64,000 bases of DNA, from the NCBI RefSeq assembly GCF_004054195.1, contig NZ_SBIW01000003.1:248001-312000 (forward strand). The letters are read 5' to 3'. Position numbers and translations under genes: made by a program. Shown in pieces: positions 28,942 to 38,324 of the stretch. A model generated the notes under the pieces. It saw only the letters and a list, made by a program, of their open reading frames with translations. It was not told the DNA's origin and did not search any database. The DNA comes from Mucilaginibacter gilvus. Its GTDB lineage: Bacteria; Bacteroidota; Bacteroidia; Sphingobacteriales; Sphingobacteriaceae. The stretch's first letter is position 1. Every line of letters begins with the position of its first letter.

Positions 28942-31884
28942 ATGTTTTCTATCTGCTGCAAGATGCTGTATTTCAGATTTTTACTTATAATTATTTTTAT
29001 GGCAACGGGCAGTGCTGCCTTGTCGCAAACCTATATTGCGCAACGAAAAACAGTTAATTACGAAAAACGGCAGTACAACGCAGGCACTCAAAACTGGAAA
29101 ATACGCCAGGATGGGCAGGGGCGAATGTATTTTGCCAACAATGAGGGCGTCTTAGTTTTTGATGGTGCCAACTGGCAACTTTTTCCGTTGCCAAACCGCA
29201 CTATTGTACGTTCAATGGAATTTGGCAGCGATAAAAAACTGTATGTTGGCGGGCAGGACGAGATCGGGTATTTTTCACCGGGCAACAATGGATCGCTGGT
29301 ATTTACTTCTCTCAAGGGGCTTATTCCCAAAAACGACCAGGTGTTTTCCGACCTGTGGGATATTATAAGTTATGGTGACGATATTTTCTTCCGATCTAAC
29401 GACAAGTTGTTTAAGTATAGCAATGGTAAAATAACGGTATATCATAGCCGGTCATGGCTGTTTTTGGGATGCTACCAGGATAAACTATTGGCGCACGATG
29501 AACAAAAGGGCCTGCTGGAATACGTTAAAGGTAGTTGGCAACCTTATATTGATAAAAAAGACCTTCCCAATGGTTTTTATATTACGTCAATATCCAAATA
29601 TAGCACGTCGTTTAGCTTGATTACTACAGCTAAGGATGGTGTGTTTTTACTCAGCGATAAAACATTGCGTAGTTTTAAGCTTTCGGGCTCGGGTATAGAT
29701 AATCATCAGCATTTTTCGGCAGCAGTGGCGTTAAACGATGACACTTACCTGCTAAGTACTTTTTTAAACGGTGTGTACCAAGTTGACCGTACCGGCAGGG
29801 TAATAGAGAACATTGCGAAAAAAGAAGGGCTGCAAAATATATTTGTGCGCAGTATGTATACCGATGCCAACCACAATGTTTGGCTGGGGTTGGATAATGG
29901 TATTGATTTTATAGCTTACAATAACGCGGTAAAACACATTAGCCCGGATATATTTAAAGATGGCGGGGGCTACGCTACCGCGTTATATCACAATAAAATT
30001 TACTTTGCGCTTTCAAACGGCATTTACCAGGTACCCGTAACCGATATGGGCGACCTAAGCTATGTGAAAAATAACTTTAAAGTTGCTGCCGAGGGGCAAA
30101 CCTGGAACATCGCCGCAGTAGGGGGGCACTTGTTAGCCGGCCGCGACGATGGGTTATTTGAAGTGGGGGACGGCAAAATATCACCCATTTATAACGCCAC
30201 AGGATTTTGGATCTTTCAGCAATTGACGGATAAACTTGGGTTGCAAATGATAGCTGCAGGTAATTACTATGGCGTACGTTTGTTTGAAAACAAAGGCGCA
30301 TCCCTCACAGAGAGAGGTAATTTGGGTGCGTACTATGAATCTGCCAGGTTTTTGCAGGTTGATGAAAATAATATTGTATGGACATCTCACCCTTATCGCG
30401 GTGTCTACCGGCTCAACCCCGAAACTAAACAGGTAAAAAACTATACCAAAGAACAGGGGTTACCCTCGCCCTTGAATAATTTTGTGTTTAAGGTAAAAGG
30501 GCGTGTTGTTGTAGCCACGGAAAAAGGTATTTATGAATATGATGCAGGTACCGACACGTTTAAACCCGCGGAGGCGTTCAAAACAATATTCGGTACGCGT
30601 AGCATAAGGTATTTAAATGAAGATGCCACAGGCAATATTTGGTTTGTAGAAGGTAAGAGCCTGGGCGTGGTTGACTACTCAGCATCGCCAACTATCATCA
30701 ATTTCCCTGAGCTAAATAACCGTATTCTTAGTGGTTTCGAGAATGTTTACCCAATTGATGCTGAAAATATATTTGTTGGGAGCGAAAACGGATTTTATCA
30801 TATCAATTATGCAAAGTATAAGCAAAATATTCAGCCATTAAAAGTTTACATCCGCAGTGTGAGATCCGGGTCGGGTGCCGACAGTTTACTATTCGGCGGG
30901 TACAACAATAATATAAACAGCGGCTATAACCAGGCGGCTAACGATGCGCTGGACCTGGGCTACGGCTTTAATTCGCTTCATTTCGAATATTCGTCACCTG
31001 TTTTTGAAGAACAATCTAACGTAGAATACAGCTACCTGCTAAAAGGCTTTGACGAAGGATGGTCCGAGTGGTCAAAAAGATCCGAAAAAGATTATACCAA
31101 CCTGCCCGCCCGCAAGTATGTGTTTGAAGTAAAAGCCCGCAATCATCATAATAACGAATCGGTTGTTACTGTTTACAATTTTACCATTAACCCGCCGTGG
31201 TATCAAACCATATTGGCATACTTATTATATAGCATTATAATTGCCGGCGTGCTTTACCTGTTGTATCAGATGCAGGAACGCCGACATTTGTTGAAACAGC
31301 AAAAAGGACTGCAGTTGCAGCAACAGAAAAATAACGAAGAGCAACGGCAGCTTGCTTATCAGCACCAGTTAGAGCTCGAGCGATCGGAAAAAGAGCTTGC
31401 TAACCTGAGAAGTGAGAAATTGCTGGCCGAGGTGGAGTATAAAACATCCGAACTGGCATCCTCTGCATTAAACCTGGTGCAGCAAAAAGAGTTTTTAACC
31501 AAGATAAAAGAGGAGTTACTGCGTTTACAAAAGCCGGGCACAGATGCGGTTGATGTAAAGGAAATTAAAAAGATCCAACGCATGCTCATTGAAGAGGATA
31601 AGCTGAACGAGCAGTGGCAGCAATTCTCTATCCATTTTGACAGGGTACACGCCGGCTTTTTGTCTTTACTTAAAGATACGTACCCTACCATTAACCAGCA
31701 GGAACTGAAACTTTGCGCATACCTCATCATGAACCTATCCAGCAAGGAAATTGCCCAATTGATGGCTATATCTGTACGCGGCGTGGAGGTAAGCCGATAC
31801 CGCCTGCGTAAAAAACTCCAGATCCCCACCGAGGTGAATCTTTTTGAATTTTTGTTCAACATTCAGCGGGAGTTGATGAAGTAG
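28942..31884 (+). CDS. Membrane-anchored sensor/regulator: beta-propeller, Y_Y_Y domain, coiled coil and LuxR-type HTH
   Basis: A 980-residue one-piece regulator. Residues 1-29 are a signal/anchor sequence (ATG 28963 is an alternative start). Residues about 30-640 contain repeated two-component-propeller (Reg_prop) units such as DANHNVWLGLDNGI. A Y_Y_Y domain follows (YSYLLKGFDEGWSEWSK, then NPPWYQT), then one transmembrane helix (LAYLLYSIIIAGVLYLLY), a long Gln/Glu coiled coil, and a C-terminal LuxR/GerE-type HTH (ELKLCAYLIMNLSSKEIAQLM followed by VEVSRYRLRKKL). It has no histidine-kinase or receiver domain, so signal should pass straight across the membrane to DNA binding. It lies divergent to the beta-glucan SusC operon and is its probable regulator. 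Confidence 0.88.
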   Translation: MFSICCKMLYFRFLLIIIFMATGSAALSQTYIAQRKTVNYEKRQYNAGTQNWKIRQDGQGRMYFANNEGVLVFDGANWQLFPLPNRTIVRSMEFGSDKKLYVGGQDEIGYFSPGNNGSLVFTSLKGLIPKNDQVFSDLWDIISYGDDIFFRSNDKLFKYSNGKITVYHSRSWLFLGCYQDKLLAHDEQKGLLEYVKGSWQPYIDKKDLPNGFYITSISKYSTSFSLITTAKDGVFLLSDKTLRSFKLSGSGIDNHQHFSAAVALNDDTYLLSTFLNGVYQVDRTGRVIENIAKKEGLQNIFVRSMYTDANHNVWLGLDNGIDFIAYNNAVKHISPDIFKDGGGYATALYHNKIYFALSNGIYQVPVTDMGDLSYVKNNFKVAAEGQTWNIAAVGGHLLAGRDDGLFEVGDGKISPIYNATGFWIFQQLTDKLGLQMIAAGNYYGVRLFENKGASLTERGNLGAYYESARFLQVDENNIVWTSHPYRGVYRLNPETKQVKNYTKEQGLPSPLNNFVFKVKGRVVVATEKGIYEYDAGTDTFKPAEAFKTIFGTRSIRYLNEDATGNIWFVEGKSLGVVDYSASPTIINFPELNNRILSGFENVYPIDAENIFVGSENGFYHINYAKYKQNIQPLKVYIRSVRSGSGADSLLFGGYNNNINSGYNQAANDALDLGYGFNSLHFEYSSPVFEEQSNVEYSYLLKGFDEGWSEWSKRSEKDYTNLPARKYVFEVKARNHHNNESVVTVYNFTINPPWYQTILAYLLYSIIIAGVLYLLYQMQERRHLLKQQKGLQLQQQKNNEEQRQLAYQHQLELERSEKELANLRSEKLLAEVEYKTSELASSALNLVQQKEFLTKIKEELLRLQKPGTDAVDVKEIKKIQRMLIEEDKLNEQWQQFSIHFDRVHAGFLSLLKDTYPTINQQELKLCAYLIMNLSSKEIAQLMAISVRGVEVSRYRLRKKLQIPTEVNLFEFLFNIQRELMK

Positions 31885-32039
31885 TTGCCTTGCTGGTTTA
31901 AGTATTCTTTCAATTCAAACGAAGTTAAAATGCCCCATCGTTAAATTTTCATCCATTGCATAGCATTCGAGCTGCCAGACTTGGACACGGCGGCTTACTG
32001 TTCTTTTACAATGGCTGAAGTTGCGGGCGTTGTAACATG

Positions 32040-33530
32040 CTAATTATTATCAGAAAGCTTTTTTATCCGGTCTTCGGCATTTTTATTTTTTGGATCTAAC
32101 TTTAATGCCATTTTGTAGTTGACCAGGGCATCTTTTTTATTATCCGTTAATTCCAAAACTTCGGCATAACTGTCATAAGTATTTGCGCTGGTGGGATAAA
32201 GCGTTGTGTTTAATTTAAAAATAGTAAGTGCTTCGGCAGGTTTCTTTTGACTGAGCAGCTGATACCCCCATTCATTTAAAGCCTTTTCCTCTAAATTGAA
32301 ACCAGCGTTCCCTTTTTGCAGATCGGCAGCAACGCTGGCCGCGTGATTAAAGCCTTGTTTTAACAAGCCCGCTCTAAGCTTTTTAATATCAGGAGATAAG
32401 CCAAAGCCGTTGGCCTCATGCAGTTCGGGGACGTAGTAGCCGGCTATTTCATCTATAAATTGATCAGGGTTGCCTCCCATTAAGTTGGTGAGTACAACGA
32501 TAGAAAGGTCATCTTTAAGGTAGATAAACAATGCGGACCTGCCGCCACCTACCGGGCCTACAGCGGGATGATCATTTCGGGTTAGGGTTGGCCAGCCTAA
32601 AGCGTAGCCATTGGTGAGCCTGTTAAATCCACCAACTTTGCCATTATTCAGGATCGCGGGTGTCCACATGGTTTCTATACTTGACTTTTGTTTAAGTAAT
32701 TTTCCTTCTTTCAGCGCAATTATCCAATTTGCCATGTCGGCGGCTGTGGATTGGATGCCTGCCGCGGTTCTGAAAAACAGCGGGAACTGTATATAACCTA
32801 CGCCAGGTGTTTGGTTTCTGACAAATTGCCCGTTTACCAATTTAGTCATGGTGTAGGCACCAGCGGAGTTTGGAACCACATCATAAGAGTCGCCAAACCT
32901 GGTTAAAGGCATTCCGGCTATTTTAAACTGCCTTTCTTCAATAAACTTAGTGAAATGCATGCCGCTCAGTTTATTAATAATTTGGCCAAGTAAAACATAC
33001 CCGGTTTGATTATAACTAAACTTATCACCTATGCTAAACTCCATAGGTAGTGCTTTTGCCTTTTGTAAAGCCGCTTTTTCAACGCCATTGCCCAGTATTT
33101 GTTCATCTTCATCCAATATATCCGGCAGCCCCGAAGTGTGTGTTAAAACTTGCTGCAAAGTTATTTTTTGCCAGGCATCGGGTAGGCTGTCAAGATACAC
33201 AGACAGGCGATCTGTTGTTTTAAGCTTGCCTTCTTCTGCCAGTTGCATAATAGCAACACCTGTAAATGCCTTGGTGATAGAATTGATGGAAAAAATGCTC
33301 TGATCTGTAGCCGGAATATTATTTTCGAGATTGGCAGTGCCGTAGGTGCTCAGTTTAACCACTTTATTGTTGCGGATAACCGATAATTGTAGAGCAGGTA
33401 TGTGTTTTTGAAGCATTTTAGTCTTGATGAAGACGTCGATACTATCTGATGTAAGATCTTGCGCACTGGCAAAAAGCGGGGCTAAAAGAATGAAGAATAG
33501 CAGGCGGGCAAAATGGCGTTTAAGGTTCAT
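32040..33530 (-). CDS. Serine hydrolase, beta-lactamase class C/penicillin-binding family, with C-terminal TPR
   Basis: A 496-residue secreted protein with a signal peptide ending ASAQ (24). The beta-lactamase/transpeptidase-like domain spans about 28-380, with the SxxK nucleophile motif SITK at 84-87. The second motif reads Y173-N-Q where YSN is expected, so the Asn position is Gln, and the HxG/KTG motif is not obvious (GGGRS region). Residues about 400-495 form TPR-like repeats (YDSYAEVLELTDNKKDALVNYKMAL). The family includes esterases, D-aminopeptidases and PBP4*-like proteins; beta-lactam resistance should not be assumed. It stands alone on the minus strand. Confidence 0.88.
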   Translation of the reverse strand: MNLKRHFARLLFFILLAPLFASAQDLTSDSIDVFIKTKMLQKHIPALQLSVIRNNKVVKLSTYGTANLENNIPATDQSIFSINSITKAFTGVAIMQLAEEGKLKTTDRLSVYLDSLPDAWQKITLQQVLTHTSGLPDILDEDEQILGNGVEKAALQKAKALPMEFSIGDKFSYNQTGYVLLGQIINKLSGMHFTKFIEERQFKIAGMPLTRFGDSYDVVPNSAGAYTMTKLVNGQFVRNQTPGVGYIQFPLFFRTAAGIQSTAADMANWIIALKEGKLLKQKSSIETMWTPAILNNGKVGGFNRLTNGYALGWPTLTRNDHPAVGPVGGGRSALFIYLKDDLSIVVLTNLMGGNPDQFIDEIAGYYVPELHEANGFGLSPDIKKLRAGLLKQGFNHAASVAADLQKGNAGFNLEEKALNEWGYQLLSQKKPAEALTIFKLNTTLYPTSANTYDSYAEVLELTDNKKDALVNYKMALKLDPKNKNAEDRIKKLSDNN

Positions 33531-33601
33531 AGTGTTAACAGTATAATGATAAGAGTTGCTATCATAGGGTATGTTACATATAATTTACAGTTGAAACAAA
33601 C

Positions 33602-34540
33602 CTATGGTTTTTCCGCTGGCTGCGTTTTAATTTTCAAGATGCGCTGCAATTGCCTGGCGGTTTTGAATCCGCACTGTGCCGCAATGTATTCTATGGTATA
33701 TTCGGGGTTATTAAGCATAGTGCTGGCAAACTCTTTACGAAGCAGGGTATGATACTCCAGGATCGTTGAGCCTGTTTTTTCTTTAAATACACGGCTCAGG
33801 TTACGGGGGCTCATGTTTACCAATGATGCGAGTGTTTCGATACTATTTTCCTTCGACAGGTTCTCGATAAGATAATCCTGAACCTCGTGTACCTGGGGGT
33901 TGATATGGTTTCGGTAATCAAGGTAGATGCTTTGCTGCTTGTGTCTTCCGCTCCTGCGGTGGTAAACCACCAGCCCACGGGCTACTTTATGGGTAAATAA
34001 CGGGCCTTTTACGTCCTCCAGAATAGATAGTGCCAGGTCAATTCCGGCGCTGATACCCGCGCTGGTATAAATATTATTGCTTTTAACATACAGGATATCT
34101 GATTGCACCTTCGCCTGTGGAAACCGTATTTGCAATTCCTTTACCCTGCGCCAGTGTGTAGTGCATTCGGTATCTTTTAACAGGCCGGCCATCCCCAATG
34201 CAAATGCTCCGTTGCAAATAGAACAGATGGTAATTCTCTTTTCCGAACATTCCTTTAACCAGTTGAAAAAAGGGCGCTGGGCGCCGAATTGGATGCTGCT
34301 GACATATTCAAAATCCATTCCCGGGACGAAAATGAGATCACTTTCCCCAAGCTTAGCCTCGGTAAAATGAGCTACACGCCCAAATCCGAGGCCGGCTGTT
34401 GATTCAGGTTCGGGTGTGAAAGCGTAATATTCAATATCCACTTCAAATCCGTAAAACCTTGCTTCTGTAAATACCTGTACTGGTCCCGCCAGATCGAGCA
34501 GTTCAACCGAGGGCGGGATAATAAACGCGATTCTTTTCAT
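33602..34540 (-). CDS. GlxA-type transcriptional regulator (DJ-1/PfpI domain plus AraC HTH)
   Basis: A 312-residue regulator. Residues about 1-185 form a DJ-1/PfpI-like domain with the nucleophile-elbow-like Cys109 in ICSICNGAFALG. Residues about 215-305 form an AraC-type double HTH (IETLASLVNMSPRNLSRVFKEKTG and IEYIAAQCGFKTARQLQRIL). A GTC-N7-GAC sequence lies 68 nt upstream at 34608-34621 and recurs upstream of two other genes in the adjacent copper/DJ-1 cluster, so this protein may control itself and those genes (inference). The ligand is unknown. Confidence 0.92.
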   Translation of the reverse strand: MKRIAFIIPPSVELLDLAGPVQVFTEARFYGFEVDIEYYAFTPEPESTAGLGFGRVAHFTEAKLGESDLIFVPGMDFEYVSSIQFGAQRPFFNWLKECSEKRITICSICNGAFALGMAGLLKDTECTTHWRRVKELQIRFPQAKVQSDILYVKSNNIYTSAGISAGIDLALSILEDVKGPLFTHKVARGLVVYHRRSGRHKQQSIYLDYRNHINPQVHEVQDYLIENLSKENSIETLASLVNMSPRNLSRVFKEKTGSTILEYHTLLRKEFASTMLNNPEYTIEYIAAQCGFKTARQLQRILKIKTQPAEKP

Positions 34541-34607
34541 TTGTAAGGTGACTTATATTATGCAATAAAGTTAACGAATAAGCCATTGCCCGGGAGGACA
34601 ACAACAG

Positions 34608-34621
34608 GTCGTAAACAGACA
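34608..34621 (-). promoter_or_regulatory. GTC-N7-GAC site upstream of the GlxA-type regulator
   Basis: Plus-strand wording GTCGTAAACAGACA. It shares the GTC-N7-GACA frame and 10 of 14 positions with the sites at 37475 and 41354, and lies 68 nt before the start at 34540. It is the weakest of the three and abuts the stop codon of the oxidase gene. Confidence 0.4.
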
Positions 34622-34622
34622 A

Positions 34623-36931
34623 TCAATAAGTAAAAGTAATGCCCGCTCCATAGCCCATATCGCTGTCGTAATGCGTGGAGGCGGAGATGTATTTGGTGAG
34701 CACATACCTCAGCCCGGCCATATACTCTTTATCAGAATTCACCATGAAGTTTAAACGCATGCGTGAGGATACCGGGACATCCTCCCTTGAAAGCTGAAAA
34801 CGAATTCTGCCTTTAGTATCAAGGCGTGCATCTGCGGTGATCAACATTGGTAATGTGTATTCCAAACCAATACAGAATGCCCTGCGATCTGTTAAGGAGC
34901 TTTCGCTCCCAAAGATATTCCGTTCGGCCGCGTCTCCTTTTTTATGGCGGAAATCCCAGCCCACATATGGCAGCAACCACTGTATGGCACCAATATAGCG
35001 GCCTATATGGCTCTCGGTTTCGTAACCATCGGTGTTATTTAATCCAATGCGCCACTCTGTTTGAAACCGGTACCGGGTGTTGTTGAAGTTTAGCTCGCCG
35101 TCGCTACCGTTAGTTTCCAGCCCAATTTTAGCGGCGAGGTGGATCTTCCTATCATCCGCGTATATTTTGCGCAGCCCCGCAGCAGGGTCCGGGATCTCCG
35201 GGTTTGCCCGCGAATTTTCGTAACTGAAGATGCGACCCATTCCGCTCATCATGTGGTAAAGGATATGGCAATGGAAAAACCAGTCCCCGCTTTCTGTTGC
35301 TGCAAATTCCAGCGTGTCTGTCTCCATTGGCATAATATCTACCACTGTTTTTAACGGAGAGTATTCTCCCTGTCCGTTAATGAGTCTGAAAAAGTGCCCG
35401 TGAAGGTGCATCGGGTGCCTCATCATGGTGCCATTATATAGAATAATGCGGATGTTTTCGCCTTTTTTGATCAGGATCTTATCCGTTTCTGATACCGCTC
35501 TATTATTAATCGTCCATACATACCTGTTCATATTTCCCGAAAGATTAAAATGCAATTCCCTGGCCGGGGCATCGGGCAGCATAGTTTTTTCGGGCGAACG
35601 TAGCATGGCATAATTTAACGTAACTGTTTTGTCCAAATTTTCAGCGTACATTACCGTATTCATATCCATCTGTTGCAGGCTCATTTTCATGCCCATATCG
35701 TTCATGCTGCCGTCCATATTCATCATGCCATTCATCATTTTCATTCCGTCGAAATACTTCAGTCTTGGTAACCGGGTAGCAGGTACGGAATCACCATTTC
35801 CGAGCCAAAGGGAGGCTGATTTCGTCCGGTCTTCAGCGGTCGCTAAAAACTCATAACTTTTGTCGTTGGGCATGGTCACTATAACATCGTAGGTTTCCGA
35901 AACGCCTATCAGCATTCGGTCGGCATCAATGGGCATTACATCTTTGCCGTCATTAGCTACAACGGTAAGCGGGCCGCCGGCATAGTTTAACCAAAATAGG
36001 TAGATGAACTGCCGTTGATAATCCGGAGCCTAACTTTTTCGCCTGCTTTAAATTCAGGCGCTTTCTGCATCGCCTTGCCATTTATAAAAAACAGATCGTA
36101 ATAAACATCGCTCACGTCCATTGCGGCCATTCGTTTCCATTCGTTGGCAAGCTTGGTTTTTAAATGCCCCGCCTTAATGGCTTCCCAGTAACTCTGTGTG
36201 CTCCCTTTGCGGATGCCATACCAATCGGTCGCGTTATGAAGCGACCGGTCTACTTCATCAGGATTTTCGTTGGTCCAGTCGCTCAATAGCAAGGTGTATT
36301 CTTTCATAGCAGGTTCTGCTTTCTTATGAATAATGAAAGCCCCATACAAGCCGCTCTGTTGTTGCATCATGGTATGGGAGTGGTACCAGTAGGTGCCATT
36401 TTGTACGATAGGGAAGGTATAGTAATGGGTTTCGCCCATTTTTATTGGCGAGGTAGTAAGATAAGAAACCCCATCGTATCGGTTGGGCAGAATGAGCCCG
36501 TGCCAATGAATAGATGTTTCCATCATCATGGTATTATGCACGTAGATCTCTGCCGTATCGCCTTCGGTGAAATTAAGGGTGGGCGCAGGGATAGAGCCAT
36601 TGATAGCCAGTGCGGGTCTGTTTTTGCCGGTATAGTTTACTATAGTATCAGTGAGGTATAAATGGTATATGGCTCTGTTGCCCTTACGGGTAAAGAATGG
36701 TATGCGCTGTTCAGTGCCAGGTTTTCCCATATCGTCCATATTCATCATTTTAACCATCGGCTTTTTGTTTTTTGCCGTATCCACCGGCATTGCGATGGCA
36801 CTGGGTGTTGCGGCAATTTTATTCGATGATTCCATCCGCATAGGTGATGGAACTCCTGAGTTTATGCTGCCTTGTTGCGCCAGGCAAAAAACAGGAAGAA
36901 ATAAAAACAAAAGGAGGGCTCGAATGAACAT
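34623..36931 (-). pseudogene. CopA-like multicopper oxidase with CopB-like C-terminal region, frameshifted
   Basis: Two open frames, 35987-36931 (314 aa, signal peptide and first cupredoxin domains) and 34623-35936 (437 aa, remainder), read as one gene if one base is added. The first ends ..SSTYFG-stop. Shifting frame at the A4 run 35993-35996 (T4 on the coding strand) restores YFWLNYAGGPLTVVANDGKD, which joins the second frame in phase. Copper ligands are visible: HWHG and HSH in the first part, HPMHLHGHF and HCHILYHMMSGM in the second, plus a Met-rich stretch (MMNGMMNMDGSMNDMGMKM). The last about 190 residues resemble the CopB/PcoB outer-membrane barrel (YDSDMGYGAGITFTY end). The repaired protein would be about 770 residues and should oxidise Cu(I) in the periplasm. 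Either a real pseudogene or a one-base sequencing error. Confidence 0.85.
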
Positions 36932-36942
36932 GGCTGATAAGG

Positions 36943-37416
36943 TTATTTTATCGGGTTAATTGTTTCGGTGACGCTTCCGCAGGTAAGCATGGCCCTGCCG
37001 TAATAAGGGTTACTAATGGCTTGTACATTGCTGAGCCAATAGGCCTTTTTCATGGGGCAATATGCCCTGTAGACAGGCTCTTTTGAAAAAGAGGTGGATT
37101 TTATGAACGAATACATATCTGAAGACAGCGCAGCGAAAAGAAGCCGTTGTGCTGCGAGGTCAGTTGTTGCGGCTATTTTGTGTGCATTGGTTTGCAGTTT
37201 TTTAATAACGGTATTGTTCTTATCCGTATTTAAATTGACTACGGCAGATGCGAACACGCCTGCCTTTTCGCCGGCAGCATGTGCGTCGCCGTTTACTAAT
37301 GCGTTCTTGATATCGTAGTACGTTTGCAGGATGCTGGTATTGTTGGAATTGCCCTGGCCGCTAACTTTTATGAGTGATGACAGGCAAAAGATGGCGATAA
37401 AAATTAATTGTTTCAT
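36943..37416 (-). CDS. DUF3347 copper-associated periplasmic protein
   Basis: A 157-residue secreted protein with a signal peptide of about 20 residues. The N-terminal helical part (LQTYYDIKNALVNGDAHAA) and the C-terminal signature YCPMKKAYWLS with NPYYGRAMLTCGSV identify DUF3347, a domain found alone or fused to copper-efflux adaptors. Its conserved Cys, Met and His positions suggest copper handling in the periplasm. It ends 11 bp before the multicopper oxidase start, so the two form an operon. A GTC-N7-GAC site lies 59 nt upstream of its start. Confidence 0.88.
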   Translation of the reverse strand: MKQLIFIAIFCLSSLIKVSGQGNSNNTSILQTYYDIKNALVNGDAHAAGEKAGVFASAVVNLNTDKNNTVIKKLQTNAHKIAATTDLAAQRLLFAALSSDMYSFIKSTSFSKEPVYRAYCPMKKAYWLSNVQAISNPYYGRAMLTCGSVTETINPIK

Positions 37417-37474
37417 GATATTTAAATTGAGGTAAAATTACGTGGTGTTGGTGTGGTGCCTGCGCCACAAGTGC

Positions 37475-37488
37475 GTCAGATACGGACA
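37475..37488 (-). promoter_or_regulatory. GTC-N7-GAC site upstream of the DUF3347-oxidase operon
   Basis: GTCAGATACGGACA, identical over all 14 bases to the site at 41354-41367. It is in the intergenic region 59 nt upstream of the DUF3347 start, a distance suited to an activator site. Confidence 0.6.
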
Positions 37489-37500
37489 AGATAGAACAGG

Positions 37501-38238
37501 TTATTTCATGATGAAGATCATGCTAATACTCATCCCTATCATTATTGCATCTTCTATGATGGTTATGGTACTCATTGGCAGGTTAAATACCGCGCCCAGG
37601 CACGCGCATTTGATCTTACGTTTATTCAATACGCTTTGCAGAACACCAATAATACTGATGGCCATAACCGGGAGTGTGATATAGTTTATAATTACCGGCT
37701 GGAAATTGGCCGCGTAACTTAAGCCCAAACCCAGTTCAACAAAGGCATATATATAGCCCCATTCCCTGAACTTTTTGGCGACTATATCATACATAGCGTA
37801 ACTATCAGCAAAACCATCCAGGTTGAGCAGCTTAAAGAAAGAGAAGACGATGAAAAAGCCCGCCATAAAAATTCGCATAAAGTACCTTAAGCTGAAGTTA
37901 TCGCCCGAGGCAGCGGCAATGAATGAAATGGTTGTTATGTAAAAGAAGATAAGGAGGATGGGTTTGTAGGTTTCACCCCATGGCTTTCGCTCGTCGGCAG
38001 GTTCTTCGAAAGCAACTGGTGTAGGTGCAATTTTTTCTGATAGCTGGTATTTAGGATAGGCCCGCAATGCATCTTGAAACGAACGGGTTGAAATGTGGTG
38101 TGCCATTTCGATAGTTGCTTCGCCATTAGCAAGATTGATATCGATTTTGTTTACACCAGCAACCTGGTAAAGAAGGTCTTGAACCTTACGCTGGCAGCCG
38201 CCGCAGGTCATTCCGGTTATTTGATAAGTATGTGTCAT
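37501..38238 (-). CDS. Heavy-metal-associated (HMA) domain fused to MauE/DoxX-like membrane protein
   Basis: A 245-residue inner-membrane protein. Residues about 1-68 are an HMA domain with the metal-binding pair Cys12 and Cys15 (GMTCGGC). Residues about 95-245 contain four to five transmembrane helices of the MauE/DoxX-like type, including FMRIFMAGFFIVFSFFKLLNLDGFADSYAMYDIVAKK. Such fusions are frequent in Bacteroidota copper clusters. The role is probably membrane metal or redox handling. It lies between the HMA-AraC gene and the DUF3347-oxidase operon on the same strand. Confidence 0.88.
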   Translation of the reverse strand: MTHTYQITGMTCGGCQRKVQDLLYQVAGVNKIDINLANGEATIEMAHHISTRSFQDALRAYPKYQLSEKIAPTPVAFEEPADERKPWGETYKPILLIFFYITTISFIAAASGDNFSLRYFMRIFMAGFFIVFSFFKLLNLDGFADSYAMYDIVAKKFREWGYIYAFVELGLGLSYAANFQPVIINYITLPVMAISIIGVLQSVLNKRKIKCACLGAVFNLPMSTITIIEDAIMIGMSISMIFIMK

Positions 38239-38257
38239 GATGTTTTATTTTGACACA

Positions 38258-38287
38258 AACATACCGGGAAGCGGTGCCCGGTATGTT
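38258..38287 (-). other. Perfect 11-bp stem-loop between HMA-AraC and HMA-MauE genes
   Basis: AACATACCGGG (38258-38268) and CCCGGTATGTT (38277-38287) are exact complements with an 8-nt loop. On the minus strand it follows the AraC gene and precedes the HMA-MauE start by about 20 nt. The T content after it is weak (GTTTGTGTCAAAAT), so it could be an attenuator, a protein-binding site or a poor terminator. Confidence 0.5.
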
Positions 38288-38324
38288 ATAGAATTATGGG
38301 TGGGATTTATATCAGGATGAAATA

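Noticed and set aside
31359..31862. Minus-strand open frame of 167 aa under the LuxR-type regulator
   Set aside because: Ser/Leu-rich shadow of a coiled-coil and HTH coding region; no independent support.
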